A DNA stretch of 64,000 bases from Nostoc sp. 'Peltigera membranacea cyanobiont' 210A (GTDB lineage: Bacteria; Cyanobacteriota; Cyanobacteriia; Cyanobacteriales; Nostocaceae), in assembly GCF_002246015.1 (NCBI RefSeq), contig NZ_NOLJ01000012.1, positions 69,455 through 133,454 of the forward strand, written 5' to 3'. How positions within the stretch are numbered: the first letter of the stretch is position 1; each line of letters begins with the position of its first letter. Shown here piece by piece: positions 1 to 8,737 of this stretch. The notes beneath the pieces are model-generated. The model saw only the letters and a list, made by a program, of their open reading frames with translations. It was not told the DNA's origin and did not search any database. The translations under genes were made by a program, and so were the position numbers.

Positions 1-364
1 TTTAACTGCCTAATCCGACGGTTATTACGAACTATTTATTTGGGTAATTTCATCAGAAAAATAGCACTTAAGAAACTACAGTAATCATTTTTATACATCT
101 ATATAATATTCAGTATTTTTACTGTTTTAAAAACAAAGTGTAAAGAAGACATTAGTTGTCAGAAGCAGATATTTCAGAAAATGTAGTAGTAAATTTAAAG
201 CCGTAAAAGGAGATTAACCTTAGAAAAATAGTGAAAGTTTGGTGTTTTGAAAAATATATATCAAAAAATTAACTTAGCCTAGAACATCATATTTAGTATT
301 AGGCAAAAGCATTAAGTTACTCAATCTAATTCTTTAAAATTTAAATAGGATAAAAAATAAAGCA
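1..364. other. AT-rich intergenic region
   Basis: No open reading frame, RNA gene or strong repeat could be supported here. The stretch is very AT-rich and probably holds the promoter of the downstream diguanylate cyclase gene, but no promoter element is clear enough to mark. Confidence 0.5.
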
Positions 365-1390
365 ATGAATATTTCTATTCTGGTCTTTGGAAAAAATAAC
401 TTTATCGCCACACTTCCAGATCAGATCCGTTATGCGACTGCTTTTAGTGTAGAAATTATAGACAATCTGAATCAGGCAGTATCGCAGATTCAAACAACAG
501 CCCCCGATATAATACTTGTGCAAGCTAGCCTGGATGGCAGCATGGAACTGTGCGCTTGGTTGAAAGACCAGACAAAACTATCGTGGATATACTGTATTCT
601 GTTTGAGGATCGTTCCCAACAGCTAACTGATAAAAATAAAGGTTGGCATAGAGAATTAGAGATGAGTGCTGCGGCATTAAAGCAAGGAGCCGATGCATAT
701 ATTTGGCATCTTATTGAAGGAAAAACAGATTATAGCTTGGCAGAGTTGATTGCCAATCATGGACTAATACTTGCTCAATTGACAGTTGGCTTGCGGAAAG
801 CACAAAAATACCGAGATTTGATTCGCGCAAATGATATGTTATCTGCGATCGCCTTAGCAGATTCGTTGACAGAATTAAATAATCGTCGTGCTTTAGAATG
901 GGACTTGCCCAGACAAATTCAAAGAGCCAGGGCCCAAAAAACTTCCCTGAGTTTGATTATTCTGGATGTAGATCATTTTAAGAAAGTTAACGATACTCAC
1001 GGGCATTTAGTAGGCGATCGCATCTTGCAAATATTATGTCAACGTTTGCGTCATAATCTACGTTGTCAAGATACAGCATTCCGCTATGGTGGCGAAGAAT
1101 TTGTAATTCTTCTAGCTAACACTACCGATGAGGAAGCACTATTAGTAGCCCGTCGTCTCAATCGCGTAGTCAGCGACGAACCATTTGCACTCAACAATAA
1201 ACTGACAATTAATATCACCATTAGTTTGGGTACAGCTTCTCTACAAGCTGAGGATGATGAGAAAGGAGAGAGTCTGCTATATCGTGCCGATCAATGTCTG
1301 TTACAGGCTAAAACTTCTGGGCGTAATCGGGTGATTAACTCGAACTACCTATCTCATCATGGCTCACATTTGAAAGCTGTTTCTTCGTAA
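365..1390 (+). CDS. Response-regulator-like diguanylate cyclase (GGDEF)
   Basis: Predicted cytoplasmic diguanylate cyclase making c-di-GMP from two GTP. Residues 1-130 resemble a receiver domain, but the expected phospho-acceptor Asp is replaced: the strand reads PDIILVQASLDG, with Q where D is usual. The GGDEF domain covers about residues 165-330. Its active-site motif is GGEEF near residue 242, preceded by an intact RxxD inhibitory site (RCQD), so product inhibition is likely. The DNA-level start is an ATG after an AT-rich leader. The gene stands alone, with no partner histidine kinase next to it. The enzymatic call is firm; loss of phosphorylation control is an inference from the missing Asp. 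Confidence 0.9.
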   Translation: MNISILVFGKNNFIATLPDQIRYATAFSVEIIDNLNQAVSQIQTTAPDIILVQASLDGSMELCAWLKDQTKLSWIYCILFEDRSQQLTDKNKGWHRELEMSAAALKQGADAYIWHLIEGKTDYSLAELIANHGLILAQLTVGLRKAQKYRDLIRANDMLSAIALADSLTELNNRRALEWDLPRQIQRARAQKTSLSLIILDVDHFKKVNDTHGHLVGDRILQILCQRLRHNLRCQDTAFRYGGEEFVILLANTTDEEALLVARRLNRVVSDEPFALNNKLTINITISLGTASLQAEDDEKGESLLYRADQCLLQAKTSGRNRVINSNYLSHHGSHLKAVSS

Positions 1391-1855
1391 AAGTGAGGAG
1401 AGTTTAATCAGACATTGAATCATGAACGGCTCAGATTAACAATTTATTTGGATACTAATCTTACTTTCAAAAGTGCGATCGCCTGAATTAAAGTCTTTAT
1501 TCATACATTGTATCCTACATAAATATATTGATAATTAGTTAGACAGTTCATAGGTTTGGGAATACTGAAAATTAGGGTAATGGATTGCTGCAATCCGTTG
1601 ATTTAGCTATACTTCCAGCCTTTCCCCTAAAGCACAGTCTTTCCAGGATTTTAGATATTATGACAACTGTTCAAGTTACATACGCAGGTCTAGAGATAGA
1701 AACGCCCCATTGATTTTAGGACACATGAATTTCTTTTTAGCGTTTGATGTGTGCTTCTATCGTTCTGAATTAGCGTTTGAAATTAGCCCTAAAATAGCCT
1801 GATGGAAATAGTGAAACCCAACATTATATTAGGTTAATGGTGGGTTTCACAGAAT
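1391..1855. other. Intergenic region, nothing recognised
   Basis: 465 bases between the 3' ends of two convergent genes. I see one near-HIP1 site and short AT-rich stretches but no convincing gene, RNA or terminator. Confidence 0.4.
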
Positions 1856-2593
1856 TTAGCTACCTTGATTAGGTGGTATTTGCTCAGGTGGCGTTTCCGC
1901 TGGGGGAGCGAGTACCGCATCCGGCGCAATTTCTTCTACGGGAATCGGTTGCTTCTCCTCAATTTCAAAATCTGGTTGCGCTGCTTCCACCAACTCAGGA
2001 GATGGGGGATGTGGGGGAATCGCTTCTGGTACAATCTCAGTTTTTGCTTCGGTGTCGGTAGTAACTGTCTCCTCTGCTGGTGGTTCTGGTATGACAATAG
2101 TTTTGTCAATAATCTCAACAGCAGGTTTCTCTGATATTACAGAGATAATATCTTCAGGTTTGGGGGTTGTGGGTGTCTTTTTGCTCACAGTCTGCCGCAC
2201 CTTGTCTTTCGCGCCACCGAAAGTGCTACCAAGACCTTTTTGCAACTGGCCCAGCCGTTCCTGAAGGGATAACTTATTCACCTGTTCTTGAATGCCAGTT
2301 TTTACCGTCTCAGCACTGGGTACTTGGGTTTGTTGTGCCTGTGGAGTCAATTGCCGACGCAATGATAGAGTTTGCCAGCCAAACCAGACTAAAAGAGCAA
2401 CACTAGCCACATGACCGAGCAACAAACCCCCAGTAATGCGTGGTGCAAACACCCATAAAACTAAAGCGTAGAACAATCCTACGCCACTCCAGATAAAGTC
2501 ATTCTTGCGGTGGATTTCTGGGAAAAAGAAAGCTGCTATGTAAATGGCTAAACTACCAAGACCCACTACCAAAGCTAGGACAAATGCCAGCAT
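1856..2593 (-). CDS. ycf66: Ycf66 family membrane protein
   Basis: Conserved cyanobacterial/plastid Ycf66 protein of unknown biochemical role. The N-terminal 90 residues hold the family signature: three hydrophobic segments, starting MLAFVLALVVGLGSLAIY, with a conserved FFPEIHRKNDFIWSGVGL stretch after the first. The remainder, to residue 245, is a soluble, low-complexity Pro/Glu/Val-rich tail with an amphipathic SLQERLGQLQKGL segment. Such tails vary in length between species. It is transcribed toward the GGDEF gene and diverges from gnd, with about 215 bases between the two starts. Family assignment is by recognition of the N-terminus; I cannot say what it does. Confidence 0.85.
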   Translation of the reverse strand: MLAFVLALVVGLGSLAIYIAAFFFPEIHRKNDFIWSGVGLFYALVLWVFAPRITGGLLLGHVASVALLVWFGWQTLSLRRQLTPQAQQTQVPSAETVKTGIQEQVNKLSLQERLGQLQKGLGSTFGGAKDKVRQTVSKKTPTTPKPEDIISVISEKPAVEIIDKTIVIPEPPAEETVTTDTEAKTEIVPEAIPPHPPSPELVEAAQPDFEIEEKQPIPVEEIAPDAVLAPPAETPPEQIPPNQGS

Positions 2594-2809
2594 TATTTGG
2601 TTACTCCTTACTGCGTCCTTTGATTATTTCAATTTTGCAAATTTTGCTAGTCAATTGTTGATTTAGATACAATTTAAAATCAATTATCCCTGTTACTTGT
2701 GGATTTTTGTCATTTATATCAAGTCTTAAGGTCTTCTTTAGGAGAGAAGGGAAAATATCGGACTACCCTTAAAGTAAAAGGATCTGCAAGAGTTAGCCAG
2801 AAATTTTTT

Positions 2810-4240
2810 ATGACACTACAAAGCTTTGGTGTGATTGGATTAGCCGTTATGGGTGAGAACATCGCTCTCAACGTGGAGCGCAATGGCTTCCCAATTGCAG
2901 TTTACAACCGCTCCCGCGAAAAAACGGATGCGTTTATGGCGCAGCGTGCTACAGGAAGGAACGTCAAAGCCGCCTTTACTCTAGAAGAATTCGTTGCCTT
3001 ATTGGAACGTCCCCGCAAAATTCTAGTAATGGTGCAAGCTGGTAAGCCAGTGGATGCGGTGATTGCTCAACTCAAACCCTTGTTAGACGAAGGCGATATC
3101 ATTATCGACGGTGGCAACTCTTGGTTTGAAGATACAGAACGACGCACTCAGGAATTAGAACCCGCAGGGCTTCGGTATCTTGGTATGGGTGTCAGTGGCG
3201 GTGAAGAAGGAGCGCTAAATGGCCCATCTCTGATGCCTGGAGGTACAACAAGCTCTTACGAGTTTCTATCACCAATTTTCAACAAAATTGCTGCCCAAGT
3301 CGATGATGGCCCTTGTGTAACCTACATTGGCCCTGGTGGTTCTGGCCACTATGTCAAAATGGTACACAACGGTATTGAGTACGGCGATATGCAGCTAATT
3401 GCTGAAGCCTACGACTTGCTGAAAAATGTCGCTGGATTAAACCCCAGTCAGCTACATGACGTGTTTGCTGAATGGAACACCACCGATGAACTCGATTCAT
3501 TTTTGATTGAGATTACGAAGAATATCTTCCCATATATTGACCCAGAAACAAATAAACCCCTGGTGGATTTGATTGTTGACGCAGCCGGTCAAAAGGGAAC
3601 TGGACGCTGGACTGTACAAACTGCGTTGGAATTGGGAGTTGCTATTCCCACAATTACAGCAGCAGTTAATGCCCGGATTATCTCTTCTATTAAAGAGGAG
3701 CGGGTTGCAGCATCTAAAGTCCTTACAGGCCCTAGTGGCAAGTATGATGGGCAAACCAAGGACTTTATCAATAAAGTACGCGATGCTCTCTATTGCTCAA
3801 AAATCTGTTCTTATGCTCAAGGGATGGCGTTGCTATCCACAGCTTCAAAAACATATAACTGGAATTTGGATCTGGGCGAAATGGCGCGGATTTGGAAAGG
3901 TGGTTGTATTATTCGCGCTCGCTTTTTGAATAAGATTAAGAAGGCTTTTAGCGAAAATCCAGCTTTGCCTAACCTGCTGTTAGCTCCCGAATTTAAGCAG
4001 ACAATTCTTGACAGACAGACTGCTTGGCGGGAAGTGATTGCGACAGCTGCAACAGTTGGAATTCCAGTACCCGCATTTAGCGCATCCTTGGATTATTTTG
4101 ACAGCTATCGCCGCGATCGCTTGCCTCAAAATCTGACTCAAGCACAACGCGACTACTTCGGCGCACATACCTACCTGCGTCTTGATAAGCCTGGAAGTTT
4201 CCACACTGAATGGGTACCTATTGCTGAAGCTGGGAAGTAA
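2810..4240 (+). CDS. gnd: 6-phosphogluconate dehydrogenase, decarboxylating
   Basis: Cytosolic oxidative pentose phosphate enzyme converting 6-phosphogluconate and NADP+ to ribulose 5-phosphate, CO2 and NADPH. The N-terminal Rossmann domain begins FGVIGLAVMGENIALN (GxGxxG variant typical of this family), followed by the IIDGGNSW and MGVSGGEEGA motifs. The catalytic Lys lies in GGSGHYVKMVHNGIEYGD and the C-terminal domain ends near HTEW. I chose ATG 2810 (476 aa, standard for the family); an in-frame GTG at 2699 would add 37 unconserved residues. A strong intrinsic terminator follows at 4281. Confidence 0.97.
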   Translation: MTLQSFGVIGLAVMGENIALNVERNGFPIAVYNRSREKTDAFMAQRATGRNVKAAFTLEEFVALLERPRKILVMVQAGKPVDAVIAQLKPLLDEGDIIIDGGNSWFEDTERRTQELEPAGLRYLGMGVSGGEEGALNGPSLMPGGTTSSYEFLSPIFNKIAAQVDDGPCVTYIGPGGSGHYVKMVHNGIEYGDMQLIAEAYDLLKNVAGLNPSQLHDVFAEWNTTDELDSFLIEITKNIFPYIDPETNKPLVDLIVDAAGQKGTGRWTVQTALELGVAIPTITAAVNARIISSIKEERVAASKVLTGPSGKYDGQTKDFINKVRDALYCSKICSYAQGMALLSTASKTYNWNLDLGEMARIWKGGCIIRARFLNKIKKAFSENPALPNLLLAPEFKQTILDRQTAWREVIATAATVGIPVPAFSASLDYFDSYRRDRLPQNLTQAQRDYFGAHTYLRLDKPGSFHTEWVPIAEAGK

Positions 4241-4280
4241 GCTTTTGTACCTCTAAAGTCTCAATTTATTTTATTTGCAG

Positions 4281-4309
4281 GTGACTCTAGATATTAGAGT
4301 CACTTTTTT
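4281..4309 (+). terminator. Rho-independent terminator of gnd
   Basis: Perfect 9-bp stem, GTGACTCTA (4281-4289) with TAGAGTCAC (4295-4303), a 5-nt loop and a run of six T, placed 40 bases after the gnd stop codon. Confidence 0.9.
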
Positions 4310-4486
4310 GTGAAAACTACCAAAGACATTTAGTAGCCCATTTTAACTATAAAAGGTGAATAAAAACGGAGATTAGAAATTCCCTACAAAAATTAAAAAC
4401 CTTATCAAATATAGGTTTTATGAAATACGATTGGATGTCAAAAATGAGCGGACGGACAGTAATTAGGCGATTAAGAAACGTGCGAA

Positions 4487-5659
4487 TCAAGAGCGATTTA
4501 GCAAGTAATCATTAGTTAAATATTTGGAATCAATTTGATGTTCCCGTGGAAGATAAATTGCAACCGGAATTCCTATATTATGCAAAGAACGACACATTAG
4601 CGGTCCTACTTCCTCCCAATTTAAGTTGCCTAAACCACAACCCAAAGCTGGCATTGCTAAAGACTGAATACCAATTTCATGACAATTGTTTCTAACCCAG
4701 TCTAAGCCACCTTCAATGTCCTCTAAACGAGAGTTGTCTCGCCATTGTCTTTTAGTAGCAAACGACAAGAACCACTTTACAGCATTGGAGGTCACAAGAG
4801 GAAAGCTAAGATCAGCTAGTTCTTGGTCTAAAGAAGCTTCACGTTTATAGAGATAGGGTTTTGTAGCAGTAAGCTGTTTATTCCGGCAAGCATCTTGATA
4901 AACTACATATACGTCAGGAAACTGATATTTTGCTCGTGATGCTAATCCTTTGCCCATTATGCCTTGAAGATTAACACTAATCGTCAAAGTTTGCATATTT
5001 GAAAAAAACATATCCCCATCAATCAAGGAAATATTAGTCCCAATACGGCTGGCAGATATGGGTTGGAAAAACATATTTTGTTCAGGAACAACAGGTATTT
5101 TAGCTGAACCGATAATTGTTTCGACTCGCTCTTTAGCCTTATAATCTGCTACAAAAATTGAATGAACAAGTTCTGGGCTGATTTGCTTAGGAACCAAGCA
5201 CTCAGCCATTATTTTTCGTTTAGAACCATCAAGATCATTCCACCACTCATTTTGAATAATTTTCCATTGTTTCTGAAGTATTTCTCTTCCTTCCTTAATA
5301 GCAAAAAACTGAGTTGGATCATTGGCAGCATTTCCATCTGTAATTAGTCCTCCTGCTGCTGCAAGTACATCGGGTTTGACTCCAATAACAGCAATATCTC
5401 TTTTGTCTTTTTCATGAACCACCCGATACATCATTGGGTTACGTGGCTGAAAGTATAAGTTAGCGTACTCCCACAAACTACTCTTTGCAGGTGTAAACTT
5501 GTCTTTACGTTTGCTAACAATTCCACTATCGTAGATTGGTGTATATGAAACTCCTAACTCCTCAACTTTTTTGTGGGATAATATACCTCTTTGAAGTATC
5601 GAGGGCAGATTTTCAATATGTGTGATGTAATAGAGGCTTTTAATATCTGGCTTTCTCAT
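4487..5659 (-). CDS. DarT-DarG-like fusion: DNA ADP-ribosyltransferase plus macro domain
   Basis: Single polypeptide joining a DarT-like toxin to a DarG-like antitoxin. Residues 1-200 look like the DUF4433/DarT fold: YYITHIENLPSILQRGIL near the start (NAD-binding ART core), then YANLYFQPRNPMMYRV, and a Glu in KIMAECLVPKQIS at the position expected for the catalytic Glu. Residues about 210-375 are a macro domain of the DarG type: LIDGDMFF, VNLQGIMGKGLASRAKYQFP (the GKG loop carries the hydrolase Lys) and MPALGCGLGNLNWEEVG. DarT adds ADP-ribose to thymidine in single-stranded DNA and the DarG macro domain removes it. The ATG overlaps the stop of the upstream kinase by 4 bases, so the two are translationally coupled. 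The fold calls are recognition-based; activity in this order of fusion is inferred. Confidence 0.85.
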   Translation of the reverse strand: MRKPDIKSLYYITHIENLPSILQRGILSHKKVEELGVSYTPIYDSGIVSKRKDKFTPAKSSLWEYANLYFQPRNPMMYRVVHEKDKRDIAVIGVKPDVLAAAGGLITDGNAANDPTQFFAIKEGREILQKQWKIIQNEWWNDLDGSKRKIMAECLVPKQISPELVHSIFVADYKAKERVETIIGSAKIPVVPEQNMFFQPISASRIGTNISLIDGDMFFSNMQTLTISVNLQGIMGKGLASRAKYQFPDVYVVYQDACRNKQLTATKPYLYKREASLDQELADLSFPLVTSNAVKWFLSFATKRQWRDNSRLEDIEGGLDWVRNNCHEIGIQSLAMPALGCGLGNLNWEEVGPLMCRSLHNIGIPVAIYLPREHQIDSKYLTNDYLLNRS

Positions 5660-6804
5660 TGATTTGGTGTGTTATTTTTCCCAAGATATTTGGCTTTTAA
5701 TTCTTCTAATTCTTCATCTATTTTGCTTTTACTAGTAGGCTGAGATGTAGGATTTGGTGGTTGTGTTTTATTTGGTTGAGGTTTGCTGTTACCCATAAAT
5801 TGGGTTTTCATTTCTTCTAATTCCCGCTCCAGTTGACTAGGAGATTTCGATACAAAATTGGGTGGAGAATTTGGTGGGGCTTGAGGGATAGGTTTTGGCG
5901 GTATCGCTGACATAGCTGCTACTTTCGGCTGTTGATTGAAGTCTTTGAGAACTTCATCTACTGTTTGATAACGTCGAATTGGAATACTTTCTAGCATCTT
6001 GTTGAGAATGCGACTCAACTCATTACTGACGGGAGTTTGCAAGTATTGCTGCCATACCCAAGTATCGTTGTTAGTATCATAAGAATCGAAGGGCGATCGC
6101 ACTGTTAATAAATTAATACAAGTCGCCCCCAAACTATAAATATCGCTGGCAAAAATAGCCCTACCTCTCATTTGTTCAGGGGCTACATATTCTGGACTAC
6201 CAATACTAGTACCAGTTTTATTTAAGGCAGCGCCAGTGGCAGATTTAGCAGCACCAAAATCCACTAATACTAGTTTGCGATCGCTCTGGCGTAAAATAAT
6301 ATTTTCTGGCTTAATATCGCGGTGAATTACGTGTCTAGCATGGCAAAATTGCAATACTGATAATAAATCGTTTAATAGTTGCCAGATTTCTATTTCACTA
6401 AAAGCACCTCTATGTGCTAATTCCTGGGCTAAGTTTTGCCCGTCGATAAATTCTTGTACAAGATACTGCCGAGCTTCTTGGGTAAAATATGCCAGTAATT
6501 CGGGAATTTGGGGATGTTTACCCAATTCATCTAACTGCACCGCTTCTTGGTTAAATAACTCTACGGCTTTTGCCAGCGTGTTAGTGCCTTGGGATTGGGG
6601 ATAAAATTGCTTAATTACGCAGCGTGGTTTTGAGGGTTTATCCTCATCCACAGCTAAGAAGGTTTTGCCAAAACCACCTTGTCCGATTGGTTTGATAGCA
6701 CGGTAACGTTCTTTGAGGAGTAATTTGGAACCACAAGTCACGCAAAAATTGACATGATTGGGATTTTCCGGCTTGGGACAATGGGGATTAAGGCAGTAGC
6801 TCAT
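5656..6804 (-). CDS. Serine/threonine protein kinase with N-terminal zinc ribbon
   Basis: Hanks-type kinase of the cyanobacterial form with a short N-terminal zinc ribbon (CLNPHC...FCVTCG, residues 4-24). The kinase domain covers residues 33-290, with the glycine loop IGQGGFGKTF, catalytic HRDIKPENI and LVDFGAA all intact, so it should be active. The tail is Pro/Gln-rich and holds two copies of a short motif of the type LERELEEMKTQFMG and DEELEELKAKYLG. No transmembrane segment is seen. It overlaps the DarT-macro gene by 4 bases (ATGA), so the pair form a bicistronic unit. The kinase may control the toxin fusion or sense the same stress, which is an inference. Confidence 0.92.
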   Translation of the reverse strand: MSYCLNPHCPKPENPNHVNFCVTCGSKLLLKERYRAIKPIGQGGFGKTFLAVDEDKPSKPRCVIKQFYPQSQGTNTLAKAVELFNQEAVQLDELGKHPQIPELLAYFTQEARQYLVQEFIDGQNLAQELAHRGAFSEIEIWQLLNDLLSVLQFCHARHVIHRDIKPENIILRQSDRKLVLVDFGAAKSATGAALNKTGTSIGSPEYVAPEQMRGRAIFASDIYSLGATCINLLTVRSPFDSYDTNNDTWVWQQYLQTPVSNELSRILNKMLESIPIRRYQTVDEVLKDFNQQPKVAAMSAIPPKPIPQAPPNSPPNFVSKSPSQLERELEEMKTQFMGNSKPQPNKTQPPNPTSQPTSKSKIDEELEELKAKYLGKNNTPNQ

Positions 6805-7111
6805 ACAGGCGATCGCTCTTATATCTCTTTATTTTACTGGCGTTAAGGGTGGAGACTTTTGCGAATCCGTTAAAATATGAGCGATCTCTACGACGGGCTA
6901 TTCGGCGTCGCACTACTAACTAGTACAATAAGCTTGTTTTGAGGGTTTGTACTAAGCACAAAGCGTGCTTAGAAGATAAGGACTAAATTCCTTACTACAA
7001 ACTTTTGAGCAGAAATAAAAAGGTACAGAGAAAGTAAATTTATTTATGGGGTTTCCCCCCTGCTCCCTGCTCCCTGCCCCTTTTCCTCTTTCTGACTTCC
7101 GCCTTGCGGTA
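6805..7111. other. Intergenic region with pyrimidine-rich Nostoc repeat
   Basis: Upstream region of the kinase operon. Around 7050-7083 it holds a CTGCTCCCTGCTCCCTGCC short tandem repeat of the heptanucleotide class common in Nostocales. No gene was seen. Confidence 0.5.
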
Positions 7112-8203
7112 CTACCCCATACCTTCCATCACTGGGTGGAAGTAGAAGGCGAACCCCAATACTGTATAAGCAGCTAATAATAAAGTGCCTTCCAGCCAAT
7201 TGGACTTACCATCGGAACTAATACTGTTGGCAATCAACACTGACACAACCACAGCTACTAATTCAAAGGGTTTGAAATCTAAATCCATTGGTTTACCTAA
7301 TATCCGCCCTGCTATCACCAACACGGGTGCGACAAATAGGGCAATCTGCATACTCGATCCCACAGCTACCGAAAGGGAAAGATCCATCTTATTTTTCATT
7401 GCCACGGTGACTGCTGTAGCGTGTTCAGCCGCGTTACCGACGATGGGAACCAATATCACCCCTGTAAACAGCGCCGTCAAACCTAGCTGAGATGTGGCCA
7501 CTTCTAGGGAATCTACTAGCATTTCTGACTCAATTGCCACTAGTAAGGTACATACTAGCAGCACGCCAACCCACAACATCATATTTGGTTTTGCGTGAGG
7601 GGTTTCTTCTTCTTCTGTCTCCGCTACACCCACATCATACAAATAGGAGTGGGTTTTCATCGAAAATAGCAGCGTTAGGGCATAAACCAAGATTAATACG
7701 ACGGCAACAGCAATAGAAAGATTTTGCACTGTTTCTTCGTTAATTCCTTGAGAAGTGTAATTCATCGCCGTTGGCATCAAAATGGCAATCACCGCCAAAT
7801 TCATCGAAGCAGCATTCACCCGCGCCACAATTGGCTGAAATGTCTGTTCTTTGTAGCGCAGTCCTCCCAAAAGCATGGAAAAACCCATTACCAGTAGCAA
7901 ATTGCTAATAATCGATCCCGTGATACTAGCTTTGACTACATCGATTAACCCAGCGTTCAGGGCTACTAGGGCGATGATTAGTTCTGTAGCATTGCCGAAA
8001 GTGGCGTTTAACAAGCCCCCCAATGATGGCCCGACTACGACAGCAATTTCTTCTGTCGCTGTACCCATCCAAGCTGCTAAAGGCAGAATTGCTAATCCAG
8101 CTGTAATGAAAACTGTCAATTCTCCCCATTCCAGAAAGTGGGCTGCTACAGAAACCGGGATAAATAGTAGTAAAGCGAAAAGAATAATGTTTTTGGTTGA
8201 CAT
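7112..8203 (-). CDS. cax: Calcium/proton exchanger (CAX family)
   Basis: Integral membrane Ca2+/H+ antiporter with about 11 hydrophobic helices. Both alpha repeats carry the family ion-binding signatures: FGNATELIIALVALNAG in the first half and VGNAAEHATAVTVAMK in the second, separated by a short acidic loop (ETEEEETPH). Expected role is export of cytosolic Ca2+ driven by the proton gradient. I prefer ATG 8203 (363 aa). An upstream TTG at 8242 or GTG at 8233 could extend the protein by 10-13 residues that show no conservation pattern. Confidence 0.93.
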   Translation of the reverse strand: MSTKNIILFALLLFIPVSVAAHFLEWGELTVFITAGLAILPLAAWMGTATEEIAVVVGPSLGGLLNATFGNATELIIALVALNAGLIDVVKASITGSIISNLLLVMGFSMLLGGLRYKEQTFQPIVARVNAASMNLAVIAILMPTAMNYTSQGINEETVQNLSIAVAVVLILVYALTLLFSMKTHSYLYDVGVAETEEEETPHAKPNMMLWVGVLLVCTLLVAIESEMLVDSLEVATSQLGLTALFTGVILVPIVGNAAEHATAVTVAMKNKMDLSLSVAVGSSMQIALFVAPVLVIAGRILGKPMDLDFKPFELVAVVVSVLIANSISSDGKSNWLEGTLLLAAYTVLGFAFYFHPVMEGMG

Positions 8204-8737
8204 TTGTTGTCTTAAGTTGAGGGTATCATTCACAGCGAGCAATCCTAAGTTTCAAATTTGGAGTGTTGAATTAACAATTAACTTTCACTCAGCACTCCGA
8301 TATGGTACTCTCAACCGCCTGTAGAACCATTCAGAGATTGTACTTGTTTTCCATTCAACGCTGCGGATGTTTTGTAACGCAAAATTGCGATATAATGAGT
8401 TGTTGTAATCTTTTGTTGCAAAAGTATGAATTTGAGCCAAAATATTACATCAAAAATGGGGTTTAATGTATTAAAAGACAATTAAAATTTTGATTGGCGC
8501 TAAAGAAGAAAAAACCCCTAACTAAGGCTTTGTTCAATGGCTAATTATTTTAAGCCTTCAGGGAAAGGGCTGTGCGATAACGCAGATTTCCCACTACAAT
8601 AAAACTGCTTTGTCAAAAATTTGGTTGGGTTTCATAGTTGTTGTTTATACCGGATTTTGTGTGAAAACTATTGTAGAAAGGTTTACGCACAATGTTTTTG
8701 GTGCAACTGCAAGTTTTTTGTTTTGGATTAAATATAC
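8204..8737. other. Divergent intergenic region
   Basis: Region between the divergently transcribed exchanger and GH57 genes. It should contain both promoters. I see no gene, clear hairpin or repeat family. Confidence 0.4.

Noticed and set aside
2699-2809. Upstream GTG start for gnd
   Set aside because: It would add 37 residues absent from the family. ATG 2810 gives the standard N-terminus.
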